A stretch of DNA of 64,000 nt from Neptunomonas concharum (GCF_008630635.1 NZ_CP043869.1:3235001-3299000), one strand, 5' to 3'. Counted from the stretch's first letter, positions 1-9,090 are shown. A program made the numbers and translations. Notes: a model not told the origin generated them from the letters alone.

Positions 1-141
1 TTTTTGAATCATTTTGCTGCAACGCTTGACTTAGCCTTCAATAAACAAATACTTAAAAATCATTAATTATCAAGTACTTATTTATCAAACCCTTCCTGCC
101 CAAGTTCGCCTGTTTGGCGCTCTCTGCCGGAAGAGGTGCGC

Positions 142-169
142 ATTCTACAGACACCCCAAAAAGTGTCAA
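142..169 (-). promoter_or_regulatory. Strong rRNA-type promoter firing off the left edge
   Basis: On the minus strand a perfect -35 TTGACA (164-169) lies 16 bases before a -10 TAGAAT (142-147). A GC-rich discriminator (GCGCACC, 135-141) follows, and an AT-rich stretch at about 170-211 could act as an UP element. This is the layout of stringently controlled stable-RNA promoters. Bases 1-134 would be untranslated leader and I see no gene in them. From memory, an rRNA operon sits beside msrPQ-pssA-ilv in Pseudomonas aeruginosa, so a 16S gene beyond the left edge is likely; the RNA gene itself is not visible. Confidence 0.72.
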
Positions 170-211
170 CACCTTATTGATAAAAAGTAACGAAAAATAT
201 GAAATATTTAC

Positions 212-829
212 CTAGAGCACCGATTTTGTTTGCGATGGACCCCACTTCAGGGACATACGCTCGACAAGAGCCCCACTTAGCAAAATTCCAAATACAATAG
301 CATCCAGATAATCAGCCCGGATCATCCAAATAATATGCCCCATGACGAGAATAGATATAACAAAAACTAACCGATGCAGCATCTTCCAGCTTTTACCCAA
401 ACGACGCTGCATACCTTTTGTGGATGTCACCACCAAAGGAATCAACAAAAGTACAGCTAAAGCCCCCATAATAATATACGGTCTCTCACTTAACTCTTGA
501 AATAGCAAATCCGCACGCCACCCCACCATGAATGTCGCGAATGCTACCAAGTGCAATATGGCATAGAAAAAGCCATATAATCCCAATAGCCTACGAAATC
601 TGATAAGCCAACCTAGCCCTAAACGCCGCTTCAGAGGAGAAACCCATAAGTCCACCCACAAAAAGATGGCCGCCCAGAGACCTAGCTCCAACACTATCTC
701 TTTAGCAGGGTCTGCACCTAACCTATTTGTCGCCGCATCGTATATCAGCAACACCAACGGCAGCAGAGACCCCAGAAAAACACCCCACCATAAAACTCGG
801 CTATTCTTTGGATTTATCCTCAAAACCAT
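212..829 (-). CDS. msrQ: MsrQ, haem-binding membrane subunit of methionine sulfoxide reductase
   Basis: Inner-membrane b-type cytochrome that passes electrons from the respiratory chain to periplasmic MsrP, which repairs oxidised methionines in envelope proteins. The 205 residues are mostly hydrophobic, with about six membrane segments and conserved histidines for haem (HLVAFATF near residue 93, HRLVF near 152, GHIIW near 164). This is the ferric-reductase-like fold and usual length of the YedZ/MsrQ family. Its start overlaps the end of msrP by 10 bases, so the two are translationally coupled. Confidence 0.93.
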   Translation of the reverse strand: MVLRINPKNSRVLWWGVFLGSLLPLVLLIYDAATNRLGADPAKEIVLELGLWAAIFLWVDLWVSPLKRRLGLGWLIRFRRLLGLYGFFYAILHLVAFATFMVGWRADLLFQELSERPYIIMGALAVLLLIPLVVTSTKGMQRRLGKSWKMLHRLVFVISILVMGHIIWMIRADYLDAIVFGILLSGALVERMSLKWGPSQTKSVL

Positions 830-1818
830 TTTCGAAGATCCATCCCCGAGTAGAGATGCGCAACCTCGTCGCCATAACCATTAAATGGCTGCGTATCTAT
901 AATGTTTGGGGAGAATAGAGACGATGGTAAGCGGCGCTCTGTTTTCTGAGTCCAGCGAGGATGATCCACACCCGGATTCACATTGGCGTAGAATCCATAT
1001 TCTTTCGGTGCAGAACTATTCCATGTCGTGATAGGCATTTCCTCTGTAAAACGAATTTTGACAATCGATTTAATACTTTTAAATCCATACTTCCAAGGAA
1101 CAACCAAGCGAAAAGGCGCTCCATTTTGAGGCGGCATCGCTTGTCCATACAAACCTGTAGCCATGAAGGCCAGAGGGTTCATGGCTTCATCAATCCTTAA
1201 CGCCTCAACATAAGGCCAGTCCAGAGTACTGAACACACCTTTTTGGCCTGGCATCTGCTCTGGCGCATAGAGCGTTGTAAACTCCACGTACTTAGCCTTA
1301 CTGTTTGGCTCAAACCGCTTCAGCATATCGGCCAAAGGTATACCAATCCATGGAATCACCATTGACCACGCCTCAACACAACGCAGACGATATATGCGCT
1401 CTTCCATCTGATAAGGACTCAGCAAGTCCTCTAATGCGAAAACACCCGTTTTTGCCGCTTCACCTTCTATCGCAACGGACCACGGATCCGTCTTAAACCC
1501 TTGTGCTCTTCGACTAGGGTCCTGCTTTGATAAGCCAAACTCGTAGAAGTTGTTATGCGTGATTATATTTGAATAAGGAGCCAGCTTTTCCTGTGTTGAA
1601 AACGCCGCATTCTTCTTAGCATCATTTAGAGCTGAACGCATCCAGTCGGGCCCTAGATAACGCGGAGCCTCGCTTTCCAGCTCATAAGCAGCCAATGCTG
1701 ATAGAGGACTTACCGCAAGGGTCGCAGCCACCCCTTTCATAAATAAACGACGCTGCTGGTAGACAGACTCAGATGTAATTTCTGAGCTTTTAATGGTATC
1801 TGGTTTTTTAATCAACAT
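820..1818 (-). CDS. msrP: MsrP, periplasmic molybdopterin methionine sulfoxide reductase
   Basis: Molybdenum-cofactor catalytic subunit that reduces methionine sulfoxide in periplasmic proteins. The N-terminus carries a twin-arginine signal (QQRRLFMKG followed by an Ala-rich stretch), as expected for a cofactor-loaded export substrate. The sulfite-oxidase-type domain holds the molybdenum-ligand cysteine in RLRCVEAW. I prefer the ATG at 1818, which follows a GGGG stretch, over a GTG at 1830. The product is about 332 residues, normal for the family. Two genes for making its cofactor (moaC, moaD) and one for inserting molybdenum (moeA) lie at 52-56 kb of the same window. Confidence 0.94.
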   Translation of the reverse strand: MLIKKPDTIKSSEITSESVYQQRRLFMKGVAATLAVSPLSALAAYELESEAPRYLGPDWMRSALNDAKKNAAFSTQEKLAPYSNIITHNNFYEFGLSKQDPSRRAQGFKTDPWSVAIEGEAAKTGVFALEDLLSPYQMEERIYRLRCVEAWSMVIPWIGIPLADMLKRFEPNSKAKYVEFTTLYAPEQMPGQKGVFSTLDWPYVEALRIDEAMNPLAFMATGLYGQAMPPQNGAPFRLVVPWKYGFKSIKSIVKIRFTEEMPITTWNSSAPKEYGFYANVNPGVDHPRWTQKTERRLPSSLFSPNIIDTQPFNGYGDEVAHLYSGMDLRKWF

Positions 1819-1883
1819 AGGAAGCCCCACTACAGAAAAGCTGTAATAGAGCTTTAGACCTTAATACCTAAAAAAATTCCCCA

Positions 1884-2645
1884 TCAGGCCTTCTTGCGCT
1901 TACGCCATAGCCAAAACATAGGACCAGAAATGCTATAAGCCAGAAAGAGCAACCAAAGGAATAAAGAAGGCTCTATGGAGATGACGCCAACCAATAAAAC
2001 AATACCTGCCAATATTACGAAGGGCACCTTGCCCTTGAGATCAACATCCTTGAAGCTGTAGTAAAGCGCATTAGTAACCATCATCACCCCGGTCAAGGCC
2101 ACATAGAATGCAATCAGATAAGCGAAAGGCTGGGGATCAACACCATACTCTGTTGCCGCCCACACCAAACCAGCTACCGAGGCTGCTGCAGCTGGGGACG
2201 GAAGCCCCATAAAATAGCGCTTATCCAATGAACCAATTTGTGTATTAAAACGAGCAAGCCGTAAAGCAGCCCCAGCTACATATATAAAAGAAGCAAACCA
2301 GCCTATCTTACCGATATCTCCTAAGACCCAACTAAAAGTCACTAGCGCAGGAGCAACACCAAAAGAGACCATGTCAGATAATGAATCATATTCAGCTCCG
2401 AAGGCACTTGATGTATTGGTCATCCTTGCGACACGGCCATCCAACCCATCAAATACCATGGCTACAAAGATCGCTATGGCCGCTGCTTCAAACTGGCTAT
2501 TCATACCAGCTACTACGGCATAAAAGCCGGAAAATAAAGCGCCCGTCGTAAATAGATTCGGTAGCAAATAAATACCACGACGCGGTTTTATATTTTCTTT
2601 AGGCTCTTCGTTACTTCCAACAACAGGCTTCTGATCTTCGCTCAT
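1884..2645 (-). CDS. pssA: CDP-diacylglycerol-serine O-phosphatidyltransferase
   Basis: Makes phosphatidylserine from CDP-diacylglycerol and L-serine at the inner membrane, the committed step to phosphatidylethanolamine. The full CDP-alcohol phosphatidyltransferase signature is present: DG, AR, G, D and D with canonical spacing in the stretch from DGLDGRVAR to YDSLSD, near residues 67-92. Several membrane segments follow. At 253 residues it is the integral-membrane (Bacillus/Pseudomonas) type and not the phospholipase D-like enzyme of E. coli. It lies 65 bases upstream of msrP on the same strand, so the two may be cotranscribed. Confidence 0.94.
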   Translation of the reverse strand: MSEDQKPVVGSNEEPKENIKPRRGIYLLPNLFTTGALFSGFYAVVAGMNSQFEAAAIAIFVAMVFDGLDGRVARMTNTSSAFGAEYDSLSDMVSFGVAPALVTFSWVLGDIGKIGWFASFIYVAGAALRLARFNTQIGSLDKRYFMGLPSPAAAASVAGLVWAATEYGVDPQPFAYLIAFYVALTGVMMVTNALYYSFKDVDLKGKVPFVILAGIVLLVGVISIEPSLFLWLLFLAYSISGPMFWLWRKRKKA

Positions 2646-2737
2646 AACATCACTATTCTATATATGGAGCATTGCATTCTACAGAGATGCTCTCTGATAC
2701 GGTAGCCCATCCTACTCAGCAACAGCCACCAGAAACA

Positions 2738-3133
2738 CTACGTAAACAAAGCTTCAACTTCAGCAGGAAGAAACGGGCGCCCTTTCTGATTAAGTGCAAC
2801 CCCCACCACTAAACCTTCGACACAGACTTTCCCATCGGACTCACGAACAACCCTTTGCCGAAATCCAAACTTCACCTTACTCAAACGCTCGACTGCAACC
2901 TCAACCCAAAACCCATCCCCGCTCATGAGGGAACTTTTATAGTCAAGCTCCGAACGAATCACAACTAAGTTCACCCCCTGCTTAGACAGCGCAGCAAAAT
3001 CAACACCTTTTGACAATAGAAACTCATGACGCGCATGCTCCAGATAATTAAAATAAACGCCATTATTAACAATACCTTGCATATCTAATTCGTAATCACG
3101 AACTTTTAACACCAACCTAAACAACTCACCCAT
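2738..3133 (-). CDS. Acyl-CoA thioesterase, hotdog 4HBT family
   Basis: A 131-residue single hotdog-fold protein of the 4-hydroxybenzoyl-CoA thioesterase/YbgC type. The signature DMQGIVNNGVYFNYLEHAR near residues 17-35 has the catalytic Asp, the V-N-N-x-x-Y core and the helix Glu. It should hydrolyse an acyl-CoA, but the substrate cannot be told from sequence. AAGGAG lies 8 bases before the ATG, so the start is firm. It sits between the ilvH terminator and pssA, where Pseudomonas has ilvC as I recall. Confidence 0.82.
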   Translation of the reverse strand: MGELFRLVLKVRDYELDMQGIVNNGVYFNYLEHARHEFLLSKGVDFAALSKQGVNLVVIRSELDYKSSLMSGDGFWVEVAVERLSKVKFGFRQRVVRESDGKVCVEGLVVGVALNQKGRPFLPAEVEALFT

Positions 3134-3228
3134 ACTGCTATCTCCTTATTAAAACCATTATGCTATTTAGCGTTATCCATTAAGAGACTTTTACTACGTA
3201 AACACCCTATTTAACATATAGCAGAAAC

Positions 3229-3258
3229 AAAAAAGCCGCCCTAAAGAGAGCGGCTTTT
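3229..3258 (-). terminator. Rho-independent terminator of ilvIH
   Basis: A 9-bp perfect stem (AAAAGCCGC / GCGGCTTTT) with a 10-base loop, followed by a T run on the minus strand. It lies 17 bases beyond the ilvH stop codon, so pssA and the thioesterase need their own promoter. Confidence 0.88.
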
Positions 3259-3275
3259 CTACAGAACATCGACTG

Positions 3276-3767
3276 CTATAAGCTCAGGACCTTTTCACCA
3301 CGAGCAATACCAGAAACACCCGAACGCACAACTTCCATAATGCTGGTCGTCCCTAATGCGTCAATGAAAGCATCCAATTTCGCACTAGAACCTACCAGCT
3401 GAACCGTATAGGTATTAGGTGTAATATCAATAATTTGCCCGCGAAAAATATCCGCTGTACGCTTAACCTCAGCACGGAAAGCACCCGACGCTTTGAATTT
3501 AATCATCATAAGCTCACGCTCAATGTGATCACCCTCCGTCAGGTCGACAACTTTCACAACATCAATCAACTTATTGAGCTGTTTAGTAATCTGCTCAATA
3601 ACACGGTCATCACCCAACGTTGTCACGGTCAAACGAGAAAGCGTTTCATCATCTGTTGGCGCGACGGTTAGTGACTCAATATTGAAGTTACGCTGAGAAA
3701 ACAAACCTACAACACGAGATAATGCTCCCGGCTCATTCTCAAGAAGAACAGAAATGATATGACGCAT
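3276..3767 (-). CDS. ilvH: Acetolactate synthase small (regulatory) subunit
   Basis: Regulatory subunit of acetohydroxyacid synthase, the first common step of branched-chain amino acid synthesis. It confers valine feedback inhibition and activates the large subunit. The N-terminal ACT domain begins at once (MRHIISVLLENEPGALSRV), followed by a second ACT-like half; about 163 residues is the normal length. The ATG at 3767 comes two bases after the ilvI stop. An upstream in-frame start at 3797 would only add residues from inside ilvI, so I reject it. Confidence 0.96.
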   Translation of the reverse strand: MRHIISVLLENEPGALSRVVGLFSQRNFNIESLTVAPTDDETLSRLTVTTLGDDRVIEQITKQLNKLIDVVKVVDLTEGDHIERELMMIKFKASGAFRAEVKRTADIFRGQIIDITPNTYTVQLVGSSAKLDAFIDALGTTSIMEVVRSGVSGIARGEKVLSL

Positions 3768-3769
3768 CG

Positions 3770-5491
3770 TTAAGTCCTCTCCGTTTTGCTCAGCCACATA
3801 TCACGCATAGAACCGCGAGGCACCTGCATTGGATATACATGCTCAAATGGGTCAACAGCGATATCCATGAATACCAAACGATCTTTCAGAGAAAACGCTT
3901 CTGTCATCGCAGCTTCTAAGTCAGCATAATGATCAACTTTCATACCGATATGACCATAAGACTCCACCAGCTTCACAAAGTCTGGGAGCGACTGCATATA
4001 AGATTGCGAGTGGCGAGACTCGTAGTTCATATCCTGCCACTGTCGAACCATACCTAAAGACTGATTATTCAAGCAGATAATCTTAACCGGCAGATCGTAC
4101 TGTTTGCAGGTAGATAACTCCTGGATATTCATCTGTATGCTACCTTCACCCGTAACACAGGCGACATCAGCATCAGGGAAGTTCATTTTAACGCCCATAG
4201 CTGCAGGTAAGCCAAAACCCATCGTCCCCAAACCACCGGAGTTAATCCAACGATTCGGTTTATTAAACTTGTAATACTGAGCAGCAAACATCTGATGCTG
4301 ACCTACATCCGAACAGACATAGGCATCACCACCGGTTACTTTGCTTAGCATTTCAATAACTTGCTGCGGTTTCATCTTTGCAGAATCATCCGTACGGAAG
4401 AGACCACCATGGCGAAGGCGCCACTCATCAATCTGTTTCCACCAAGCCGAAATCGCTTCTTTATTAGGCTCTTTTTTGCTGGACTTCAGCAACTGTAGCA
4501 TCTCTTCCAAAACAGCTTTAGCAGGCCCAACGATAGGCACATCAGCACGCACTGTCTTCGAAATCGATGCCGGATCAACATCGATATGAACAATTTTAGC
4601 TGTCGGGCAAAACTTATCGACACCATTGGTTACACGATCGTCAAAACGCGCGCCAATAGCTAAAATCAAATCACTGTGGTGCATCGCCATGTTAGCTTCA
4701 TAGCTACCATGCATTCCCAGCATACCGATGAATTGGCGATCCGTACCCGGATACCCACCTAGACCCATTAGCGTATTCGTGACTGGGTAGTTCAAAGCTT
4801 TTGCCAGCTCGATCAACTCAGCGCTAGCTGCACCCATAATGACACCGCCACCCGTGTAGATAACTGGGCGCTTGGCTGCCAACAACAGATCAAAAGCTTT
4901 TTTGATCTGTCCACTATGCCCCTTAGAGACAGGGTTATAAGAACGCATCTTAACTTGCTTAGGAAACTCGTAGGCAAAGCGATCGGTGGGAGTCGTCATA
5001 TCCTTTGGAATATCAACAACGACCGGTCCCGGACGACCCGTTTCCGCTAAATGAAATGCCTTACATATAATCTCAGGGATATCTTCGGGCCTCTGTACGC
5101 TAAAGCTATGCTTAACGACAGGACGGGAAATCCCAATCATATCGGTTTCCTGGAAAGCATCCTCACCAATCAGATGGCTCATTACCTGACCGGTAAGTAC
5201 CACCATTGGGATTGAGTCCATGTAAGCGGTTGCAATGCCTGTTACCGCATTTGTTGCACCTGGCCCTGATGTCACCAACGCGACGCCAGCCTTACCGGTA
5301 GCACGCGCATAAGCATCCGCCATATGAGTTGCAGCTTGCTCGTGGCGCACCAGAATATGTTCGACTTCCTCTTGCTGGAAAATTGCATCATAGACATGAA
5401 GCAAGGCCCCGCCTGGATAGCCATAGATATATTTCACACCCTGATCTCGCAGGGCACGAACAACCATTTCTGCGCCTGATAGTAATTCCAC
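3770..5491 (-). CDS. ilvI: Acetolactate synthase large (catalytic) subunit
   Basis: Thiamine diphosphate- and FAD-dependent enzyme that condenses two pyruvates, or pyruvate with 2-oxobutyrate. At 573 residues it has the three-domain family layout: an N-terminal PYR domain with the catalytic Glu in [14 protein letters not shown] (near residue 48), a central FAD domain, and a C-terminal domain with the ThDP motif that starts at GEGS and ends in CLNNQSLG. The start codon is GTG with GAGGG upstream. A structured leader of about 260 bases precedes it. Confidence 0.97.
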   Translation of the reverse strand: MELLSGAEMVVRALRDQGVKYIYGYPGGALLHVYDAIFQQEEVEHILVRHEQAATHMADAYARATGKAGVALVTSGPGATNAVTGIATAYMDSIPMVVLTGQVMSHLIGEDAFQETDMIGISRPVVKHSFSVQRPEDIPEIICKAFHLAETGRPGPVVVDIPKDMTTPTDRFAYEFPKQVKMRSYNPVSKGHSGQIKKAFDLLLAAKRPVIYTGGGVIMGAASAELIELAKALNYPVTNTLMGLGGYPGTDRQFIGMLGMHGSYEANMAMHHSDLILAIGARFDDRVTNGVDKFCPTAKIVHIDVDPASISKTVRADVPIVGPAKAVLEEMLQLLKSSKKEPNKEAISAWWKQIDEWRLRHGGLFRTDDSAKMKPQQVIEMLSKVTGGDAYVCSDVGQHQMFAAQYYKFNKPNRWINSGGLGTMGFGLPAAMGVKMNFPDADVACVTGEGSIQMNIQELSTCKQYDLPVKIICLNNQSLGMVRQWQDMNYESRHSQSYMQSLPDFVKLVESYGHIGMKVDHYADLEAAMTEAFSLKDRLVFMDIAVDPFEHVYPMQVPRGSMRDMWLSKTERT

Positions 5492-5755
5492 TTTATTACC
5501 CTCTAATCGACACCGACCCTTGCCGGTGAGTAAACAGTTCAGAGATTCTGCAAAATGAACATGTCCACGCTACCCCACCCTGATGATGCTGGGATAACAG
5601 AAACCACAAGCACACCACTGTGTTATGGCCCACGTTCGGATGAATGCTGGCTAAGGATCGCTAAACCGGCAGACCTTCTGAGACTTAAGCTGGGTAGTGC
5701 TTAGTTTCGCCGTTTGATTCGGGGTTTCCTACTACAAACGAGCGAAGAAAAATAG
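5492..5755 (-). promoter_or_regulatory. Structured 5' leader of ilvI with a possible leader peptide
   Basis: This gene-free stretch reads as a long untranslated leader. Starting from the predicted promoter it holds a hairpin of 5+6 bp with one bulged base (5706-5746), a CTAAG/CTTAG pairing, an ATAACA/TGTTAT hairpin around 5590-5630, and a CACCG/CGGTG hairpin at about 5510-5527 just before the ribosome-binding site. At 5539-5562 there is a seven-codon frame, M-F-I-L-Q-N-L-stop. Three of the seven residues are branched-chain, as expected of a control peptide. No hairpin is followed by a T run, so classic transcription attenuation is not obvious. Confidence 0.5.
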
Positions 5756-5761
5756 CGCGAC

Positions 5762-5790
5762 ATTCTCGCATTTTGCGCCTCATTGTTCAA
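5762..5790 (-). promoter_or_regulatory. Predicted ilvI promoter
   Basis: Minus-strand -35 TTGAAC (5785-5790) and -10 GAGAAT (5762-5767) are separated by 17 bases. Transcription should start near 5755, giving a leader of about 264 bases before the GTG of ilvI. Confidence 0.5.
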
Positions 5791-5873
5791 CTGCAGCAAA
5801 ACATTCACACAGAGCGGATGCACATAGACGAAAGTCAGGTTATATTGTGTGGAAAAAATGCTGGAGAAAAATC

Positions 5874-6140
5874 ATGAGCGTTATACAAGTAAAAAACAAA
5901 GAGCGCGTCATCAATGAACTAATGCTGTTTATTCGCAAAGTTTTTGCTGAGCCGGAAATTTGCACCATTGCCAAGGAAATTACGCGAAAGCATATGAGCT
6001 CGCCCAACGCCGCCGCTCTGATTGCAGAGGAGTTATCCGCCACTACTAACGTCAAGATCCCTCTTGAGCATAGCGAAGCGGATGACCTGTTTCTTGATCT
6101 ATTGATAGATATTGTTAAAGACGAGACAGCACTGTACTAA
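5874..6140 (+). CDS. Small conserved-looking protein of unknown function
   Basis: I do not recognise this 88-residue protein. It is soluble, probably all helical, with no signal peptide, membrane segment or cysteine-rich motif apart from a single Cys; the C-terminal third is acidic. The ATG at 5874 has GGAG at a good distance, and a TATATT hexamer at 5841-5846 could be its -10 box. It ends four bases before the convergent rlmJ stop. The start context and coding-like composition argue that it is real. Confidence 0.68.
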   Translation: MSVIQVKNKERVINELMLFIRKVFAEPEICTIAKEITRKHMSSPNAAALIAEELSATTNVKIPLEHSEADDLFLDLLIDIVKDETALY

Positions 6141-6144
6141 GCCG

Positions 6145-6984
6145 CTACTCCGGCACGAGCCACTCACTCAGTGGCTCCTTAGCGCAAACATGCCCCAGAA
6201 GTTGACGTAGCCATGGAGTGACTGATTGAATCTTCTCATCAATCTGCCAAGGAGGATTTACTAATAGCATTCCGCTACCAAACATGCCACCGACAGCCTC
6301 GGGCTTTACCCACAATTCAGAGCAATAGATACGTCTAATGCCTGACTTTACTATCACAGCCTTCATCTCTTTATGCAGTTCTGCTGACAGCAGCGGATAC
6401 CAAATAGCAAAACTCCCATTCGGCCAACGCTTGTGCATTTGCACAACCTTCTTTGCGACCTGCTGATATTCCGTTTTTACCTCATAAGAGGGATCAATCA
6501 ATACCAAACCTCTATTGGGCTTCGGCGGTAACAGCGCGAGCACACCCTCATAACCGTCCCTCTGATGAACAGCCACATTTTCATCCTGATAAAAATATGC
6601 TTTCAGCTTGCGCACCTCTCCCGGATGAAGCTCCATAATAGCCAAACGATCAGCATCTCTTGATAACGCTTTGGCAATGGCAGGCGAGCCAGGATAAAAC
6701 GCTAGATTGTTATTTGCATTAGCGTTTTTTATCAGCGACATGTACCCCGTCAATTCAGCCGGTACTTTTTTAGCACCCCAGAGCTTAGCAACGCCTTCCT
6801 GAAACTCACCTGTTTTTAGCGCTTGCTCATCTGACAGGTCATAAAACGCACACCCTGCATGAGTTTCGAGATAACTCCAAGGTTTAGATTTGGCGTTCAA
6901 CGACTCCAATATCCAAGTCACAATAAGGTGTTTATGCACATCGGCAAAATTACCTGCGTGGTAGCCGTGTTGATAACTCAGCAA
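6145..6984 (-). CDS. rlmJ: 23S rRNA (adenine-2030 N6) methyltransferase RlmJ
   Basis: Methylates N6 of A2030 in 23S rRNA using S-adenosylmethionine. The diagnostic N-terminus LSYQHGYHAGNFADVHKH is present, along with YLETHAGCAFYDL for cofactor binding and the catalytic DPSYE (D-P-P-Y type) motif near residue 164. At 279 residues it has the normal length. The start is TTG, eight bases after GGAG, and the sequence aligns with the family from the first residue. Confidence 0.95.
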   Translation of the reverse strand: MLSYQHGYHAGNFADVHKHLIVTWILESLNAKSKPWSYLETHAGCAFYDLSDEQALKTGEFQEGVAKLWGAKKVPAELTGYMSLIKNANANNNLAFYPGSPAIAKALSRDADRLAIMELHPGEVRKLKAYFYQDENVAVHQRDGYEGVLALLPPKPNRGLVLIDPSYEVKTEYQQVAKKVVQMHKRWPNGSFAIWYPLLSAELHKEMKAVIVKSGIRRIYCSELWVKPEAVGGMFGSGMLLVNPPWQIDEKIQSVTPWLRQLLGHVCAKEPLSEWLVPE

Positions 6985-7021
6985 AATCGCGCTCCAAGAT
7001 CAATTCTTTAGCGTATTATCG

Positions 7022-7051
7022 CTGCCATCTGCCGTACGCAAAAGGTATAAT
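7022..7051 (+). promoter_or_regulatory. Predicted promoter of the envelope glycosylation operon
   Basis: A perfect TATAAT (7046-7051) lies 18 bases after CTGCCA (7022-7027, four of six to consensus) in the short gap between rlmJ and the first gene of the five-gene operon. Confidence 0.42.
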
Positions 7052-7093
7052 CGCCAACTTTATTATTTTTTGTTCGGATCTTTGTCCTTTTTC

Positions 7094-8056
7094 ATGCAAA
7101 CACCTTCAACTGACACCCCTTCTTCAAGAAAAAAGCGGTTATCCTGGCTGGCTGGCGGATTGATCTTCGTAGTGATGCTGATCGCTGTTGAAGCACTTGT
7201 TGGCTGGCAAGCGGTGCTAGCACAGTGGAAATCCGTACCCCTCAGCACACTCATACCCGCATTACTACTCTTTGCTCTAAGTTATCTATTAAGAGCTATT
7301 CGTATCTACGATTTATGCCAACCCGCTCTGAAAGGTCGCTTGCTAAGCGTTACCAAGTTGAGCGTATTACACCTCTACGCCAATAATATGCTGCCTATGC
7401 GACTAGGCGAAGGGTTGTTCCCCATTCTGATGAAACGTTATTTTGGTGTGGGTATTGGCGAAGGTATTGCTCGCTTAATCTGGTTAAGAGTATTGGACCT
7501 GCTTATTGCCGGAGCGCTTTTGACTATAACCTTTGGTTATTTTTTCCCACTCTTTTCTATAATCGCCTTCTGCGCCGGTGTCAGTTGTTTGCTGACGGCT
7601 ATCGCCCTGTATCGATTTAAAGGCAAACGCTGGATGCAATCCCACAGACTCTACCCAAAGCTCGAGCCTGTCATTAACAAGCTGCGCATCACAGCACCCC
7701 AGTCTATGAATCAATTCATCCGTGTCGTGGGATGGACCTTTTTATCATGGGGCAGCAAACTAGCGGCCTTAGTTATGGTCACACAAGCGTTACAATCATT
7801 CTCTACCTTTGAGGCGCTAGCAGGGGTGCTCGGTGCTGAGCTGAGTAGTATTTTACCTATACATGGAATCGCAGGTAGCGGCAGCTTTGAAGCTGCATTT
7901 ATGGCTGGCCTTGCACCGCTTGGTTTATTAAGCTCAGAGATTCTGGGCTTAGCCGTAAACCTACACCTCTTTATTTTGGGAGCAACGTCGCTGTTTGCTC
8001 TGATTTGTTTTTGGATTCCCGTTGCTAAAGTAACGCGAGAGGAGATCACTAAATGA
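7094..8056 (+). CDS. UPF0104 membrane protein (MprF-like flippase domain)
   Basis: Polytopic membrane protein of the UPF0104/lysylphosphatidylglycerol-synthase transmembrane family, with about seven or eight hydrophobic segments. The family motif region (NNMLPMRLGEGLFP, then RLIWLRVLDLL) is clear. There is no aminoacyl-transferase domain, so it is the membrane part only. Family members are thought to move lipid-linked substrates across the membrane. Here, next to a polyprenyl-phosphate sugar transferase, it is a candidate flippase for the lipid-linked sugar; that role is inference. The ATG at 7094 has no good ribosome-binding site; a TTG at 7070 is the alternative. Confidence 0.82.
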   Translation: MQTPSTDTPSSRKKRLSWLAGGLIFVVMLIAVEALVGWQAVLAQWKSVPLSTLIPALLLFALSYLLRAIRIYDLCQPALKGRLLSVTKLSVLHLYANNMLPMRLGEGLFPILMKRYFGVGIGEGIARLIWLRVLDLLIAGALLTITFGYFFPLFSIIAFCAGVSCLLTAIALYRFKGKRWMQSHRLYPKLEPVINKLRITAPQSMNQFIRVVGWTFLSWGSKLAALVMVTQALQSFSTFEALAGVLGAELSSILPIHGIAGSGSFEAAFMAGLAPLGLLSSEILGLAVNLHLFILGATSLFALICFWIPVAKVTREEITK

Positions 8057-9090
8057 CTGACACTATCGAAGCTCATGCTCAATCAGCTGAGGGGCTATCC
8101 TCCGTTGAAAAACATCCCTGCGATCAGAGCCTCTCCGTTGTTGTACCTTTTTTCAATGAGGAAGAAAATATCCGCCCTTTCATGGAAGAGGTACACGCAG
8201 CCCTAAAAGACTACCCCGGGAAATGGGAACTTATCGCGGTCAACGACGGTAGCCGAGATCGTACTGCGTCCGCGCTTGATGCAGCAGTTGCGGAGTATGG
8301 CAGTCACGTTCATGTTATCCACTTCGCCCGCAACTTTGGCCAGACTGCTGCTATGCAGGCAGGTATCGATGCTGCCCGCGGCGAACTCATTGCAACCCTT
8401 GATGGTGATTTACAGAACGATCCTGCTGATATCCCTAAACTCATCGTTGCGCTTGAAGAGCGGGATTTAGATATGATCAGCGGCTGGCGTAAAGATCGCC
8501 AAGATGCAGCGATCAAGCGTAAACTCCCCTCCCGCATTGCCAACTGGCTTATCCGAAAAAACACCGGTGTTTATGTAAACGACTACGGCTGCAGTTTGAA
8601 AGTGTACCGCTCATGGGTCATAAAACAGGTACACCTCATGGGAGAGATGCATCGTTTCATTCCAGCCTGGGTTGCCTGTGTAACGTCTCCTGACCGCATC
8701 AGCGATATGCCGGTTAACCACCGAGCTCGTCAGTTTGGCACATCAAAGTACGGAATCTCCCGAACGATTCGTGTGATTCTGGATCTATTAGCGGTGTTCT
8801 TCTTTATGCGCTTTTCTCGCCGCCCGGGTCACTTCTTTGGATCAATCGGTTTATTTCTCGGCACGATTGGCGGCCTGATTCTTACTTACCTATTTGGTGT
8901 CAAGATTTTCATGGGGGAGGATATCGGTAATCGTCCATTACTATTTACCGGCATATTATTTGTGATGACCAGTGCCCAATTGATTACAACCGGCGTTCTT
9001 GCGGAAATTCTTACACGCAGTGCTGCACCCGTACAGATGCCCGTTCGCCCATCAACCAACCCACCCGCAGAAAGAGGCTGGAGTGAATAA
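8053..9090 (+). CDS. Family 2 glycosyltransferase, polyprenyl-phosphate sugar synthase (ArnC/RgtE/DPM1 type)
   Basis: Transfers a sugar from a nucleotide donor to polyprenyl phosphate on the cytoplasmic face. The GT-A domain carries VPFFNEEENI (31-40), VNDGSRD (63-69) and a D-x-D site in TLDGDLQND (115-123), the pattern of DPM1, ArnC and GtrB. Two C-terminal membrane helices (about 258-282 and 294-316) anchor it. At 345 residues it matches ArnC/RgtE in length. It overlaps the preceding gene by ATGA. The adjacent epimerase gene suggests a UDP-galacturonate donor. Confidence 0.88.
   Translation: MTDTIEAHAQSAEGLSSVEKHPCDQSLSVVVPFFNEEENIRPFMEEVHAALKDYPGKWELIAVNDGSRDRTASALDAAVAEYGSHVHVIHFARNFGQTAAMQAGIDAARGELIATLDGDLQNDPADIPKLIVALEERDLDMISGWRKDRQDAAIKRKLPSRIANWLIRKNTGVYVNDYGCSLKVYRSWVIKQVHLMGEMHRFIPAWVACVTSPDRISDMPVNHRARQFGTSKYGISRTIRVILDLLAVFFFMRFSRRPGHFFGSIGLFLGTIGGLILTYLFGVKIFMGEDIGNRPLLFTGILFVMTSAQLITTGVLAEILTRSAAPVQMPVRPSTNPPAERGWSE

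Noticed and set aside
5840-6055. A 71-codon minus-strand frame opposite the small unknown gene
   Set aside because: The plus-strand frame has the good ribosome-binding site and a sensible composition; this one does not.
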